Assembly (NCBI GenBank): GCA_039707655.1
Contig: CM077665.1
Coordinates: 291,156,205-291,220,204 of the forward strand
Direction of reading: 5' to 3'
Length of the DNA stretch: 64,000 bases
DNA from: Elymus sibiricus
Taxonomy: Eukaryota > Streptophyta > Magnoliopsida > Poales > Poaceae
Part shown: in pieces, positions 11,219-22,609 of the stretch
How positions within the stretch are numbered: the stretch's first letter is position 1
How the letters are laid out: each line of letters opens with the position of its first letter
Notes under the pieces: generated by a model
Databases searched by the model: none
The model's input: the letters and a program-made list of their open reading frames with translations, nothing else
Told to the model about the DNA's origin: nothing
Position numbers and translations under genes: made by a program

Positions 11219-12181
11219 GTTGGGGAAGATGATGATGAAGACCGACTCGCCGTTCACGAACTCGGGTTCGCACAAATGATGCACGCCCCCTACCTAGCAC
11301 GCGAAAGATGTCGCGGCACGGATGCTCACGATCACCTATGGGACCAGCGGCCCCTTTGTGGTTTGGCAAATGGGGGGGGGGTCACATTGCACGAAGAGCG
11401 GAGAGCATGAGACGGCGCGACGATTAGGACACTGGCCTTTTACCCAGGTTCGGGCCGCTGCTAAGCGTAAAACCCTACTCCTGCTTTTGGTGGATTGATC
11501 AGAGGAACACGAAGAACGCGCAGCGCCTAACCCCGGCAAGAACTGCTGTCGGGGTGAGCTACTTCGCAAGTACAAGTGTCCAAAGGTCTGAATCTTGAGC
11601 TAGGTTGCCTTGGGCCTCCTTTTATAGTGCAAGGGGTTACCACAATGGAAAAATAGTCATTATCTATCGATTAGATAGCTTAGCAGAGCTATCATACCTA
11701 ACTCTGGCATTTAGGACAAAATACCATGATTACTAGTCTAGGTGGCGTTCGGGGGGTGCATCCCCGGCAAGCTCTTGCCACCGCTTGGCTAGCCGTTGCT
11801 TATGGTCTTGACACATTGCAGGGCGGGTGTCAACTGGGCATAACTTGCCTTCCGGCATGCCGCCACGTGCTTAGCGAGAGCTGTTTAGCCGCTTGAGGGC
11901 TCGACACCGCATCGCCAAGTGACTGGCGTAGCGATGCAGTGGAGCAGTGGCCGATCAGCTCGCGCCTGCCTGGAGATGGCTTGCCGGGTCTTCAGGAAGG
12001 TGCGCATGTCTTGGTCCCCGGCAAGCGTCGGGGAAGTGCTTGGCGCGTTGCAGTCCGGGTTGGGCTGCCGCGTCGGGCTTGTTGGAGTCTGGCCTTGATC
12101 ATTCGTTGGGTTTGTACGAACATTGAAGGGTTCGGCTACTACCACCTGTGCATAAGTCAGGGGCACTGGGTACCCCTGTAC
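11219..12181 (-). repeat. Tat1 5' LTR
   Basis: On the minus strand it runs from TACAGGGGTACCC (12181; a TG start mutated to TA) to CCCCAACA (11219), about 963 bp. It has a TATA box at 11620-11627. GC-rich stretches with repeated CCCCGGCAAG-like words occur on both sides. No partner LTR is in the window, so the ends rest on the TG/CA-like termini, the gag ATG on one side and the abrupt change to copia coding sequence on the other. Confidence 0.6.
11620..11627 (-). promoter_or_regulatory. TATA box in the Tat1 LTR
   Basis: CTATAAAA on the minus strand is followed by GGAGGCCCAAGG. It lies about 550 bp into the LTR and points toward gag. This is the probable core promoter of Tat1. Confidence 0.55.
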
Positions 12182-14258
12182 TAGTGCACCGACACAACTT
12201 CACTCGAAAAGTTGAAGAGATGGTAGATGTGAAGTTTGATGAATCTAATGGTTCGCAAGTCGAACAATTGCCAAATGATGTAGGGGATAAGGAACCTTTT
12301 GAAGCCATCCAAGACTTGTCCGTCAGCAAGATTCGTCCCATGGAGGTGAAGGAAAGCACTTCATCTACACAAGTGGAAGCTCCAACCTCGCGTCAAGGCG
12401 AACCTCAAACCGACATGGAAGCATCCACAAGCGGTACACGACAAGATGAAGAGGAGGAGGAAGTTCATCATGACGATCCACCACAACCTCCTTCACCACC
12501 ACCTCAAGGAAATGACACCTTCAACAACAATGAAGAAGAAGATGAGGAGGAGGAGGAAGCTCCACCATCCAACAAGCAAAAGCTATCAAGAGTTCAAGCA
12601 AGAGTGAACAAAAATAATCCCTTAGAGCAAATATTCGGTGACATACAAACTGGGAGAATCACTCGCTCTAAAACTCATTTAGCTAACTTTTGTGAGGATT
12701 ACTCATTTATCTCTAGCATTGAGCCTTTGAAGGTGGAAGAAGCACTTGAAGACCCCGATTGGGTGAATGCCATGCACGAGGAGATACACAACTTCGAGAG
12801 GAATGAAGTGTGGACACTAGTGGAGAAGCCCAAGGACGAGCAAAATATCATTGGAATAAAATGGGTGTTTCGGAACAAGAAAGATGAAGACGGTCAAGTA
12901 GTACTCAACACGGCACGTATCGTAGCTCAAGATTACACTCAAGTCGAAGGTATGGACTACGGTGAGACCTATGCCCCCGTTGCTAGACTTGAGGCTATTC
13001 GTATACTTCTTGCTTATGCAAATCACCCTGACATTACTCTTTGCCAAATGGATATCAAAAGTGCATTTTAAATAGTGAAATTGAAGAATAGGTCTATGTT
13101 AAACAACCCGCTGGTTTTGTGAACCCTAAGAAACCTAATCATGTTTACAAGCTTCGTGAAGCTCTCTATGGTCTTAAGCAAGCCCCACGAGCTTGGTACA
13201 AATGCTTAATTAAGTTTCTTATTGAAAAGGGTTTTGAAATTGGTAAAATTGACGCAACCTTGTTCACTAAGGGAGTTAACGACGAATTATTTGTGTGCCA
13301 AATTTATGTGGATGATATTATCTTTGGATCTACTAACCCACATTTTAGTGAGAAATTTGGAAGGTTGATGTCTGAGGAGTATGAGATGTCTATGATGTGC
13401 GAGCTGAAATTTTTCCTTGGTTTGCAAATCAAGCAAACTAGAGAAGGAACATTCATCTCTCAAACCAAGTATACAAAGGACTTGATCAAGAAGTTCAACA
13501 TGCAAGAGTGTAAAGGTATGAAAACTCCTATGCCTACTAGTCGACATGTTGATCTCACCAAGGAGGACTAACCGGTTGATCAAAAGGTATATCGATCAAT
13601 GATCGGTTCATTGCTATATCTATGTGCCTCTCGGCCTAATATCATGCTTAGTGTGTGCATGTGCACTCGATATCAAGCCGCACCTAAAGAGTGTCATCTT
13701 AAGGCCGTGAAAAGAATTGTGAGATAATTGATACATACACCAAACTTTGGCATTTGGTATCCCAATGGATCTTCTTTTAAACATGTTGGCTATTCCGACT
13801 TGGACTATGCCAGAGATAAGGTTGATAGAAAATCCACCTCGGGTACATGTCAATTTCTTGGTAGATCTCTTGTGTCTTGGTCATCCAAGAAACAAAACTC
13901 GGTATCTCTATCTACCGCCGAAGTGGAATACATTGCCGCTGGATCATGTTGTGCACAATTATTATGGATGACTCAAACTCTTAAGGATTATGGAATCCAT
14001 GTGAGACATGTTCCATTGTTGTGTGACAATGAGAGTGCAATTAAGATTGCTCATAATCCTATGCAACATTCCTGAACTAAACATATTCAAGTTCGTCATC
14101 ATTTCATTCGTGACCATGTTGCCAAAGGGGACATTAATCTCAAACATGTTCGCACCAACAAACAATTGGCCGATATCTTTACTAAGCCACTTGATGAGAA
14201 AGTGTTTTGTCACTTGAGGAGTGAGTTGAACATCATTGATGCTTCAAACTTTAGCTAG
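12182..14258 (+). pseudogene. Copia polyprotein 3' part: RT and RNase H
   Basis: An acidic, proline-rich stretch leads into the RT: KWVFRNKKDEDG, ETYAPVARLEAIRILLAYA and QMDIKSAF, then after a break YGLKQAPRAWY and the catalytic YVDDIIFGSTN. RNase H follows (STSGTCQFLGRSLVSW, LSTAEVEYIAA, LLCDNESAI) and ends at a TAG (14256). Breaks: a one-base loss in the T run near 13065 with a nearby TAG (13088), TAA at 13569, TAA at 13725 and TGA at 14073. These are the RVT_2-type RT and copia RNase H. The 5' end is cut at 12182, so earlier domains are unseen. Confidence 0.85.
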
Positions 14259-16007
14259 ACTCACTCGGATGCATGCAAGGGCATGAGCTTACATACTATT
14301 CCTTGATACCTTTGACTTACTATCTTATATGTTGGAAATCTATGCTCCCTTGTATTTCATCTAACCTTTTGTAGGAACATGGATGAATTCCATTCCACAA
14401 GATTGCCAACAATTCACAGCAATCTTGTCTTGACCATGTATCAACAAATCTTCATTTTGATGGAGGAAGAAGACAACACAAAACATATCCTGGACTTACA
14501 TATGATGAAAATATGATTCTTGTCATTTGGATATATTATGCTCTTCAATGCATGACTAACCCTTGATGGAGGACCTAGCTTCAAAGAAAAGAATGGCTGC
14601 TCCCAACTCAAGATGATCTTCATCAAATTCGAGCATCCACTACAAGCCCTCCTACACGCCATGTCATCTACATCATGCCAAGGTATGTGATCATATCCTT
14701 GAAGAAGCTTTACTCCAAGTCATGAACTAAAGCAAATTAGGTGATATGAAAACATTAAAATACTTAAACAAAAATGGTAACCCCATTTTGAGCTTAACAT
14801 AGAGTATGACCTATGATCAAGTATTATTGCTTGGCTCCTTAAGTCAATATACTCTAATATAGGTGTCACCGACCATCATCTACATATAGTATCTTGATTG
14901 GTTCATCTTTAGTTGCATGTCTTCTTGGAACCACTTAACCTTCATCAAGTTGAAAATTCCTTGCAAATATTTTTGATTCTCTTGAGACTTCCTGAAAACC
15001 AACTTTTGACAAAATGATCAACTTATGTATTTTGGACCCTCCGAACAAAGTAACTCGGTTCCACCGATACTCCAGATAGGCTGCACAACCATTCATCGGT
15101 CCCACCAATTCACTTTTCCTCGAAGCCACCGATTTTGCTATCTTCGGTGTTTTTTGTCATGCTCTCAAAATCTTGAGATACATTAAGGGGGAGAAATTAT
15201 CTTCAAGGATCCGTATGCCTCAAATGCATCTCAATGACCCTTATTCTCTAGGACCCCTTACCCTCTCACCCTTTTTGGAAATTAATGCCAAATGGCGAGA
15301 ATATCAAAGCTTATACTTGATAAAGGGGGAGAATATCAAAGGGGGAATAATATGAAGGGGGAGAACATTTTTTAAGAGAGAGACACAGAGAAGACCACAT
15401 TCATACAATCATTTTAAGGAGAGAGTGCATATTATCTTGTGTTAGACTTGTCTCACCCTACCTACTCCCATTATCTACATGCTAAGATTCAGAGGGAGAG
15501 GAAGACCTATAAATCCATTCTTAGGGGAGAAAGTTCTAAATGTTCTTGGAGACATATCAACTTCAAGAATATAATTTTATATATGCCTTCCATATCTTGG
15601 TACTGTTGAGTTCTATTGCATTTGGATAGGTAAAATACTCTTGTGTTTCCTAACATTGTTTTCCCAAGTGTGTTTCTACTAATCAAATGCTCAAGAACTT
15701 CAGGGTAAGTATATGCATCATATCTTTGGTCAAGATGATCTCTTGCTTCTTGCACATATTGTTTGCAAGAGTGAAGTCTTAAACATGGAAACATATCATT
15801 CACATTTATTTGATGCATATAGCCAAGGTTCACACGACTTATCATATCCCTTCTACTATATGTTTATTCATGCATTCCAAAGCAACTACCCTTTAAAAGG
15901 ATTGCACACATTTAGGGGGAGCATGTCTTAGTCATGTGTTTCTCAAAGCCTTCATATATCCTTGCATATCTTAATCTGAAACTTTTATTGTATGTTGTCA
16001 TCAATTA
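14259..16007 (+). other. Long 3' non-coding region of the copia element
   Basis: There is no convincing frame in 1.75 kb of AT-rich DNA. Two structures stand out. A set of purine tracts (AAGGGGGAGAA-like) occurs at 15184, 15322, 15338 and 15354, with weaker ones to 15915. A small cluster of CGGT-CCACCG words lies at 15055-15150, like those in the LTR. SIRE-type elements often carry an env-like frame here; none is readable. Confidence 0.6.
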
Positions 16008-16023
16008 CCAAAAATGGGGAGAT
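16008..16023 (+). promoter_or_regulatory. Polypurine tract of the copia element
   Basis: CCAAAAATGGGGAGAT lies directly before the LTR start TGAACGC. The same layout recurs in the second copia tail at 17917-17930. It primes plus-strand DNA synthesis in these elements. Confidence 0.7.
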
Positions 16024-17546
16024 TGAACGCATGTATGCTCCCGTGGAGATTTTGATAATTCATGACGACATACATTGTCTCTTGGACTAATAGTTTTACC
16101 TAGTTTATTTCAGATGAAGTCCACAGAGAAGTTTGGACATGGAATCTGTGTAGAATCCCCAAGGAGAGAAGAAGAAGAAATGGAATAGGATTGGCAAATC
16201 ATCAGGCTACAAGACTCTGCAATTTACAATTTGTGAGAAATCACTTTTGAGTCCCTAGGAAAGCCAATACTATTAAAAGGGGATAAGGTTTCTATGATGA
16301 TCTGGTTGCTCGAGTGCTTAGAGATTAGCCACCAAAAATACACATGAAATTCTCCCACAAAATCTCTGTCTAAACCCTACCGCTAAAATTGGTGCCACCA
16401 ACTTTTCAGAATCGGCCCCACCAAGTTTTCACCCTAGACAGATCCTAGCCAAAACCCTAAGTCTCGGTGCCACCAAATTTCCACTTCGATGCAACCGAAA
16501 CCAGTGACCAACTCTCTGGTATCCTATTTTCAAGAATCATAATTTCCAAGTTTTGAAAATCAGTCTCACCGAGATTTGGAAACTGCCTAGGTCATCCATA
16601 TCGGTACCACCGATATTTATATATCGGTCTCACCGAAAAGCCGAAAGTTGCCACATTTTGCACTAGTCGGTGCGATCGAGTTTTTACTCTGGTTTCACCG
16701 AGTTGGGCAATAATGTTGTAACGGTTGGAATTTTGGAGATGCCTATATGTACCCCTCCACCTCCTCTTACTCGTAGAGGAAGCACTCAGAACATACCTAC
16801 ACTTGCCCCACCCATTTTTCCGAGAGAGAACCACCTACTCATGTGTTGAGATCAAGTCTTTCCACTCCAACCATATGAATCTTGATTTCTAGTCTCCCCA
16901 AGTTGCTTTCCACCCAATCAACCTCTTCTAAGCCAAATCTGTGAGAGAGTGATTGTGTGTTGATGAGACTATCTTTTGAAGCACAAGAGCAAGGAGTTCA
17001 TCATTGTTACCACATCTATTACCTTTTGGAGGGTGGTGCCTCCTAGATTGGTTTGTTGTCGCTTGGGAGCCTCCTTGTTCGTGTTGTGGAGTTGAATCAA
17101 GAAGTTTGTACGGGTAAGGAGATCGCCTACTTCATGAAGATCTACTCATAGTGAGGCTAGTCCTTCGTGGAGGGAAGCTATGATGGAATAGACGAGGTTT
17201 CTACTTTATGTACCCTAACAGGTGGAGCCCTCCATGGACTCTCGCGACCGCTACCCTCCGTGGGTTGAAGTCTCCATGAGCGTGGACGTACGGTCGCACC
17301 ACCTATCGGAACCACGGGAAAAATCTTCATGTCTCCAATTGCGTTTGATCTTCCTACCTCTACTCCTTCTTACATATGCTTGTCTTTACTTTCCGCTACT
17401 ATACTTGTTGACTAGCATGTGTAGGGTGCTTTAGACTTGTTAGAATTGATAAAATATGCCAACCATTAAAATTGGGAAAAGGTTAGGTTTTTAACTTGTC
17501 AAGTAGTCTATTCACCCCCCTCTAGACGTCCCTTCTCGATCCCACA
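16024..17546 (+). repeat. Copia 3' LTR
   Basis: It starts TGAACGCATG after the polypurine tract and ends ...GATCCCACA (17546), 1523 bp. It contains a cluster of imperfect palindromes of the form TCGGTNCCACCGA between about 16390 and 16710. Its start and middle align by eye with the LTR at 17931, but the two are clearly diverged, so they belong to different subfamilies or old copies. Confidence 0.7.
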
Positions 17547-18773
17547 ATAGTTTTGCTCGTCTCCTCACATGAACTATGTCGTGTTTGATCATACGCTTTA
17601 TGGTTGGTGCTACTATTTCCAATCATTGTGATATATGTCTTGATCATTCACTTGTATGCTTGGTGATGTGTGCATTGTAATTCATTCGTATCATTCATGC
17701 GCTCCACCAAGATGTATGTGATGTGGAAGAGTGACCCATGATCCTAATCGATTGTGCATTTGCATTCAAACGCAAATTGAAAATAATGCACAAATTTAGG
17801 GGAGCTCTTGCTTATCACATACTTCTCAAAGCGACGATATTATGCATTGATTATATCCTTTGTCGAAGCTTTAATCCCTTTGTCGAAGCTTTAATCTATA
17901 TATTGTCATCAATTACCAAAAAGGGGGGATTGAAAGCACAACTACCCTAGGTGGTTTTGGTAATTAACAACTACATATAGTTCATTGAACTAATAAACTT
18001 ATCAAGTATATTTCAGGAAAGTTCAATGAATGGATTAGCTAGGAATTGTGAGGAGGATCCCCTAAGATGCAAAGAACTCTTATTGGCAAAAGCTTCAAGA
18101 CTACATTTTATTTTATGTGAGTTGATCAAAATTGAGTCCATAGGAAAGCCAATACTATTAAGAGGGGATGAGGTACTGATGATGATCTAGTTGCTCAAGT
18201 GCTTAGAGATATGCCACCAAAAGCATCAAACAAATTTTCACAAAACCATCTGTCTTAAACCCTAAACTCCATATTCGGTGCCACCAAGTTATCTACTTTG
18301 GTCCCACCGAGAAAAATCCTATGCCAAACCCTAGCACCTCGGTAGAACCAATATTGCATTCAGTGCAACCAAAAAGCAATGACCAACCTTCTGTGATCGA
18401 AATATTTAATTTTAGAACTTCCGAATTTTATGTTTTGGTGCCACCGAAGTACTGGATCTGCCTAGGTTAAGACGAATCGGTCTCACCGAGATGTTCCATG
18501 CGGTCTCACCGAAAAGCCAAAAGTTGGGACATTTTGCACTCGTCGGTAGCACCGACTTTTCACTGCGGTGTCACCGATTTGGGCAATAATAATGATGTAA
18601 TGGTTGGACTTTTGGACAAGGCTGTAAATACCCATCCACCCCCTCTCACTCATTGGGAGAGCCATTAGAACGAAACAACACTTCCGCCATTCATTTTCTG
18701 AGAGAGAAACACCTACTCTTGTGTTGAGATCAAGGGATTATACTCCAACCAATAGATCCTTGATTTCTAGCCT
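17547..18773 (+). mobile_element. Second copia fragment: 3' tail plus truncated LTR
   Basis: The stretch 17547-17930 resembles the end of the internal region of the first copia: the same words before the polypurine tract, including TCAATTACCAAAAA. A small tandem duplication of about 19 bp (CTTTGTCGAAGC...) lies near 17860-17898. The LTR starts TGAAAGCACAAC at 17931 and breaks off at 18773, where a gypsy LTR begins. It contains another TCGGTNCCACCGA cluster (about 18280-18590). The first copia may have inserted into the tail of this one. Confidence 0.6.
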
Positions 18774-19061
18774 TGATACGTCTCCAATGTATCTATAATT
18801 TTCAATTGTTCCATGCTATAATATCATCATTCTAGGATGCTTTTTGGGTGATTATCTACGAATCCATATTATTTTTTAGCACTAACCTATTAACCCAATG
18901 CCCAGTGCCAGTTGCTATTTTCTGTGTGTTTTTGACTTTTCAGGATTACAGTGCCAAACGAAGTCCAATTGCCCCGAAACTTTTATATGTTTTTTTCTGG
19001 AACAAAAGAGGACTTGGAAGCTTTGAGAGGAGACCGGAGGCCGCACAAGGGAGCGAGCACG

Positions 19062-19100
19062 CAACAGGGCGCGCCCAGGGGGTATGGTCGCGCCCTGTTG
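19062..19100 (+). promoter_or_regulatory. 12-bp perfect inverted repeat upstream of the LTR TATA box
   Basis: CAACAGGGCGCG (19062-19073) and CGCGCCCTGTTG (19089-19100) are perfect inverted arms with a 15-nt loop. The downstream arm ends 43 nt before the TATA box. The S1 and S2 LTRs carry the same structure at the same spacing. Confidence 0.7.
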
Positions 19101-19142
19101 TGTTCTGGCCCCCTCGGGCGTCTCCCGATGCCCCTCTCTGGC

Positions 19143-19150
19143 CTATAAAT
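19143..19150 (+). promoter_or_regulatory. TATA box of the truncated Sabrina-like LTR
   Basis: CTATAAAT is preceded by a GC-rich segment and followed by AT-poor, ORF-free DNA, the expected U3/R layout. Confidence 0.6.
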
Positions 19151-19458
19151 TCCAAAAACCCTAGAGATCCTCCCGAAACACTTTTTCCGCCGCCGCAAGT
19201 CTCTGTTCCGCTGGGTGCCCATCTGGAGCCATGTTCCGGTGCCCTGCAAGAGGGGGGGGGTCGATCATGGAGGGACTCTACATCAACCTTGTTGCTCCCA
19301 TGGTGATGTGTGAGTCGTTCCCTACAAACCTATGGGTCCGTAGTTAGTACCTAGATGGCTATCTCTCTCTCTTGATCTTCAATACAAAGTTCACCACATC
19401 TTTGCGGTGATCTATTCGATGTAATCACTTTGTGCGGTGCGTTTGTTGGGATCCGATG

Positions 19459-20845
19459 TGTCACACCCTGTGTTTGTACCAATTTGCTATGTTATGAGAT
19501 TATAAAATTTGGACCCATTTAAAACGGTGTGTGTGCTTATGCATGATTGAATTGTTTGCTATTTGTTGGAGTGCTTGTTTGTATTTTAATTTCCAAAGAT
19601 TCTTATTCTCTCAAGAACTCATTTACTTGGTCCAAACCTTTGCCCAATGACCATGCCATGTGTATGGGAACCAAAAATATTTTTATAAAATATTATTTTG
19701 GCCAAAAAGCAATTCAATTTAGGTTTACAAAACCCCCAGAATTGAGGTTTGTACTAAAGTCCTAAAATTAGGGTGAATGCTTTGCCCCAAAGACTTTATC
19801 TGTAACCTACCATATATCAGACTTCCCAAAACCACCAAAACTTATTTTAGAAGATTATTTTCATATTTTATTTAAAGGCTTTTTCTTGAGGACAGAAATT
19901 GTCTTTTATAGGGAAAAGTTATTTTTATGCTTTCAAAATATTTGATAAAATTTAGGGAAACTCAGTGGACATTTCCATATATAAGAGTTTCAACACATGG
20001 TCATGTTCAACATAATGGACAAAACCCTCCAAAACCCTTTCTGCCTATTTCAAGCATTTGAAATATTTCTATAAGAAATATTCTCAAATAAATCCAGGAA
20101 AATTATAGAAAGTCACATATGCTTAATGTGATGATCTTGCCAAGTTTCATTCCAATCAAAAAAAATTGGTTCACAAAAGTGCCCCAAAACCATTTCCGTC
20201 CAGATCCAAATTTGATCAACTCTACATTGCCAACTGCCTCCTATTGATCTCAAACTTTGTGGACATGCTCTAATCCTCAAATGATGCCACCACACCAAGT
20301 GGTGCATTAAGTAGAATATATATGCATGACTAGATCTAAGAAAATCAGTTTCTTCTCATTTCAAGGGTTTACAAAGTTTGCATTGTCAACTTTCTTCAAA
20401 TGAGCTCAAACTTGGTGATCCACCCTATTTTTACCTACGATTTTATCCTATTAAATATCATGGCAATAAAACTATTTTTACTTGCCCAAATCAACATCAA
20501 ACACGTTCTGGTTAAATCCTAAAGTTACTGGTTTCACCTTTTAACCAGTTCTCCTTGATCTATGCTTTTTACCACAGTCCCTCCTATGCCTCCTCTGCCC
20601 CTAGTAAGAATTTCATGCCAGGACTCAATCATGGGGCAGGGTGAAAACCCCATTTACCCCTCTGGACAGCCAAAACCAGCAGCATTTTTACCTCTCCTCC
20701 TTACTACCCCTGCTTCCCCTAGCCCCATAGCTCCAAGAGCATCTCCAGAGACCCCAAGTGCTAAGGGACACGCTGGGACGCGTCCAGAGCACACAATGCA
20801 TGCCATGGCATGCGAAAAGCAAGCTCTGGAGCGCACTACATTGCA
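19459..20845 (+). repeat. Del-like 5' LTR, segment 1
   Basis: It begins TGTCACACCCTG and aligns with 44162-45560 of the 3' LTR (for example the words around GGACCCATTTAAAAC and CCACCAAA). It is AT-rich and ORF-poor. It is interrupted at 20845 by the Angela/BARE-type LTR, and the sequence resumes at 22610 with TCCTCGCACTGTAGCAGG. Confidence 0.8.
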
Positions 20846-22609
20846 TGGGAAATAAAAAAATTCCTACGCACACGCAAGATCTATCCATGGTGATGAGCAT
20901 CTACAAGAGGGAGAGGGGATCTACATACCCTTGTAGATCGCTAAGCAGGAAGCGTTAAGAAATGCAGTTGATGTAGTCGAACGTCTTCGCGATCCAAATC
21001 GCTAGCCGTCCCGCGATCCAATCACGATCTAGCGCCGAACGGACGGCACCTCCGCATTCAGCACACGTACAGCTCGATGACGATCTCCGCCTTCTTGATC
21101 CAGCAAGAGGGAGCGGAGAGGTAGATGAGTTCTCCGGCAGCGCGACGGCGCGGCGGCGGTGGTGGTGGAACTATTCCGACAGGGCTTGGCCTAAGCACTG
21201 CTGAAAACTAGAGGATATGATCTATTGGGAGAGAGGGCTGCACCGTGGCCTTTAGGGTTGGGTGTCTTTGGCCCTCTCTCCCTCTAGTATATATAGGAGG
21301 GAGGGGAGGGGCCGGCGCCCCTAGGGCTGCCCCTAGGAGTCGGACGAAGGAGGTGGAGGTGGAGGAGTCCACCTCCAATCCTACTCCTAGTAGGACTCCT
21401 TCCCTTCCCCTTTGGGCTTTCCTTTTCCCACAAGTCCGGCCGCATAGGCCCTCTTGGGCCGGCCGCCCTGCCCACCAGGGGCTGGTGCACCACCCTAAGG
21501 CCCATGTGACCCCCTTGGGGTGTGGTGGCCCCACTTGCTCGACCCCCGGAACCCATTCGTCACTCCCGGTACACTGCCGGAAATGCTCGAAACCTTTCCG
21601 GAGTCCAAACACCACTTTCCTATATATCAATATTTACCTCCGGACCATTCCGGAGCTCCTCGTGACGTCCGCGATCTCATCCAGGACTCCGAACAACCTT
21701 CGGTCACCAACATACATAACTCCACTATACCGAAACGTCACCTAACTTTAAGTGTGCAGACCCTGTGGGTTCGAGAACTATGTAGACATGACCGAGACAC
21801 CTCTACGGTCAATAACCAATAGCGGGACCTGGATGCCCATATTGGTTCCTACATATTCTACGAAGATCTTTATCGGTTGAACCTCTATGTCAAGGATTCA
21901 GTTAATCCCGTACGTTGTTCCCTTTGTTCTTTGGTATGTTACTTGCCCGAGATTCGATCGTCGGTATCTCTATACCTAGTTCAATCTCGTTACCGGCAAG
22001 TCTCTTTACTCGTTCTGTAATACAAGATCCCGTGGCTAACACTTTAGTCACATTGCTTGCAAGGCTTACTGTGATGTTGTATTACCGAGTGGGCCCTGAG
22101 ATACCTCTCCGTCATATGGAGTAACAAATCCCAGTCTCGATCCATGCCAGCTCAACAGACACCTTCGGAGATACCTGTAGAGCATCTTTATAGTCACCCA
22201 GTTACATTGTGACGTTTGATACACACAAGGTATTCCTCCGGTGTCAATGAGTTGCATGATCTCATGGTCATAGGAACAGATACTTGACATGCAGAAAACA
22301 ATAGCAATAAACTGACACGATCAAATGCTACGTTCATAGTTTGGGTCTTGTCCATCACATCATTCTCCTAATGATGTGATCCCGTTATCAAATGACATCT
22401 CATGTCTATGGTTAGGAAACCTTGACCATCTTTGATCAACGAGCTAGTCTACTAGAGGCACACTAGGGACATAGTGTTGTCTATGTATCCATACATGTAT
22501 TAGTGTTTCCAATCAATACAATTATAGCATGGATAATAAACGATTATCATGAACAAGGAAATATAATAATAACTACTTTTATTATTTCCTCTAGGGCATA
22601 TTTCCAACA
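20846..22609 (-). repeat. Solo LTR of an Angela/BARE-type copia element
   Basis: On the minus strand it starts TGTTGGAAATATGCCCTA (22609), the known start of Angela/BARE/WIS LTRs, and ends near 20846 in the family tail (GCGTGTGCGTAGGAATTTTTTT) with a short deletion at the terminus. The length of 1764 bp fits the family LTR. A TATA box (21288-21295) points leftward. No internal region or second LTR is attached, so it is a solo LTR, probably left by LTR-LTR recombination. No clean 5-bp target duplication is visible. Confidence 0.85.
21288..21295 (-). promoter_or_regulatory. TATA box of the Angela/BARE-type LTR
   Basis: TATATATA, read as CCTATATATACT on the minus strand, lies about 1.3 kb into the LTR. 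This is where BARE-type LTRs have their promoter. Confidence 0.65.

Larger units (their letters stand above)
2834..12181 (-). mobile_element. Tat1: decayed Tat-lineage gypsy retrotransposon
   Basis: Reading leftward the order is 5' LTR (11219-12181), gag, protease, RT, RNase H, second RNase H, integrase, then a 3' region with an antisense gene-like module. The second, archaeal-type RNase H (near 6400-6690) is the hallmark of the Tat lineage. Coding frames switch at least three times and carry many stops, so the copy cannot act by itself. No 3' LTR is seen; the left end is hidden by the LTR at 1-2833. The primer-binding site expected after the 5' LTR is not recognisable, because the gag ATG directly abuts the CCCCAACA LTR end. 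The right end abuts a copia pseudogene. Confidence 0.75.
12182..17546 (+). mobile_element. SIRE/Maximus-type copia element, 5'-truncated
   Basis: Contents in order: polyprotein end with RT and RNase H (12182-14258), a long 3' non-coding region (14259-16007), a polypurine tract and the 3' LTR (16024-17546). The long tail after pol and the RT sequence fit the SIRE/Maximus group. The left end is abrupt at the Tat1 LTR, so gag, protease, integrase and the 5' LTR are missing from the window. atagt (17547-17551) after the LTR could be half of a target duplication. Confidence 0.7.
18774..19458 (+). repeat. Truncated Sabrina-like gypsy LTR (U3-R part)
   Basis: It starts TGATACGTCTCCAATG, the hallmark start of Sabrina/WHAM-like LTRs in Triticeae. 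It has a TATA box at 19143-19150 and stops at GGGATCCGATG where the Del-like LTR starts. It shares only parts with the S1-S3 LTRs (start, the AACCTATT region, the inverted repeat and TATA, and the GTTGGGATCCGATG region), so it is another subfamily. The rest of this LTR should lie beyond the right edge, after the Del-like element and its nested content. Confidence 0.7.
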
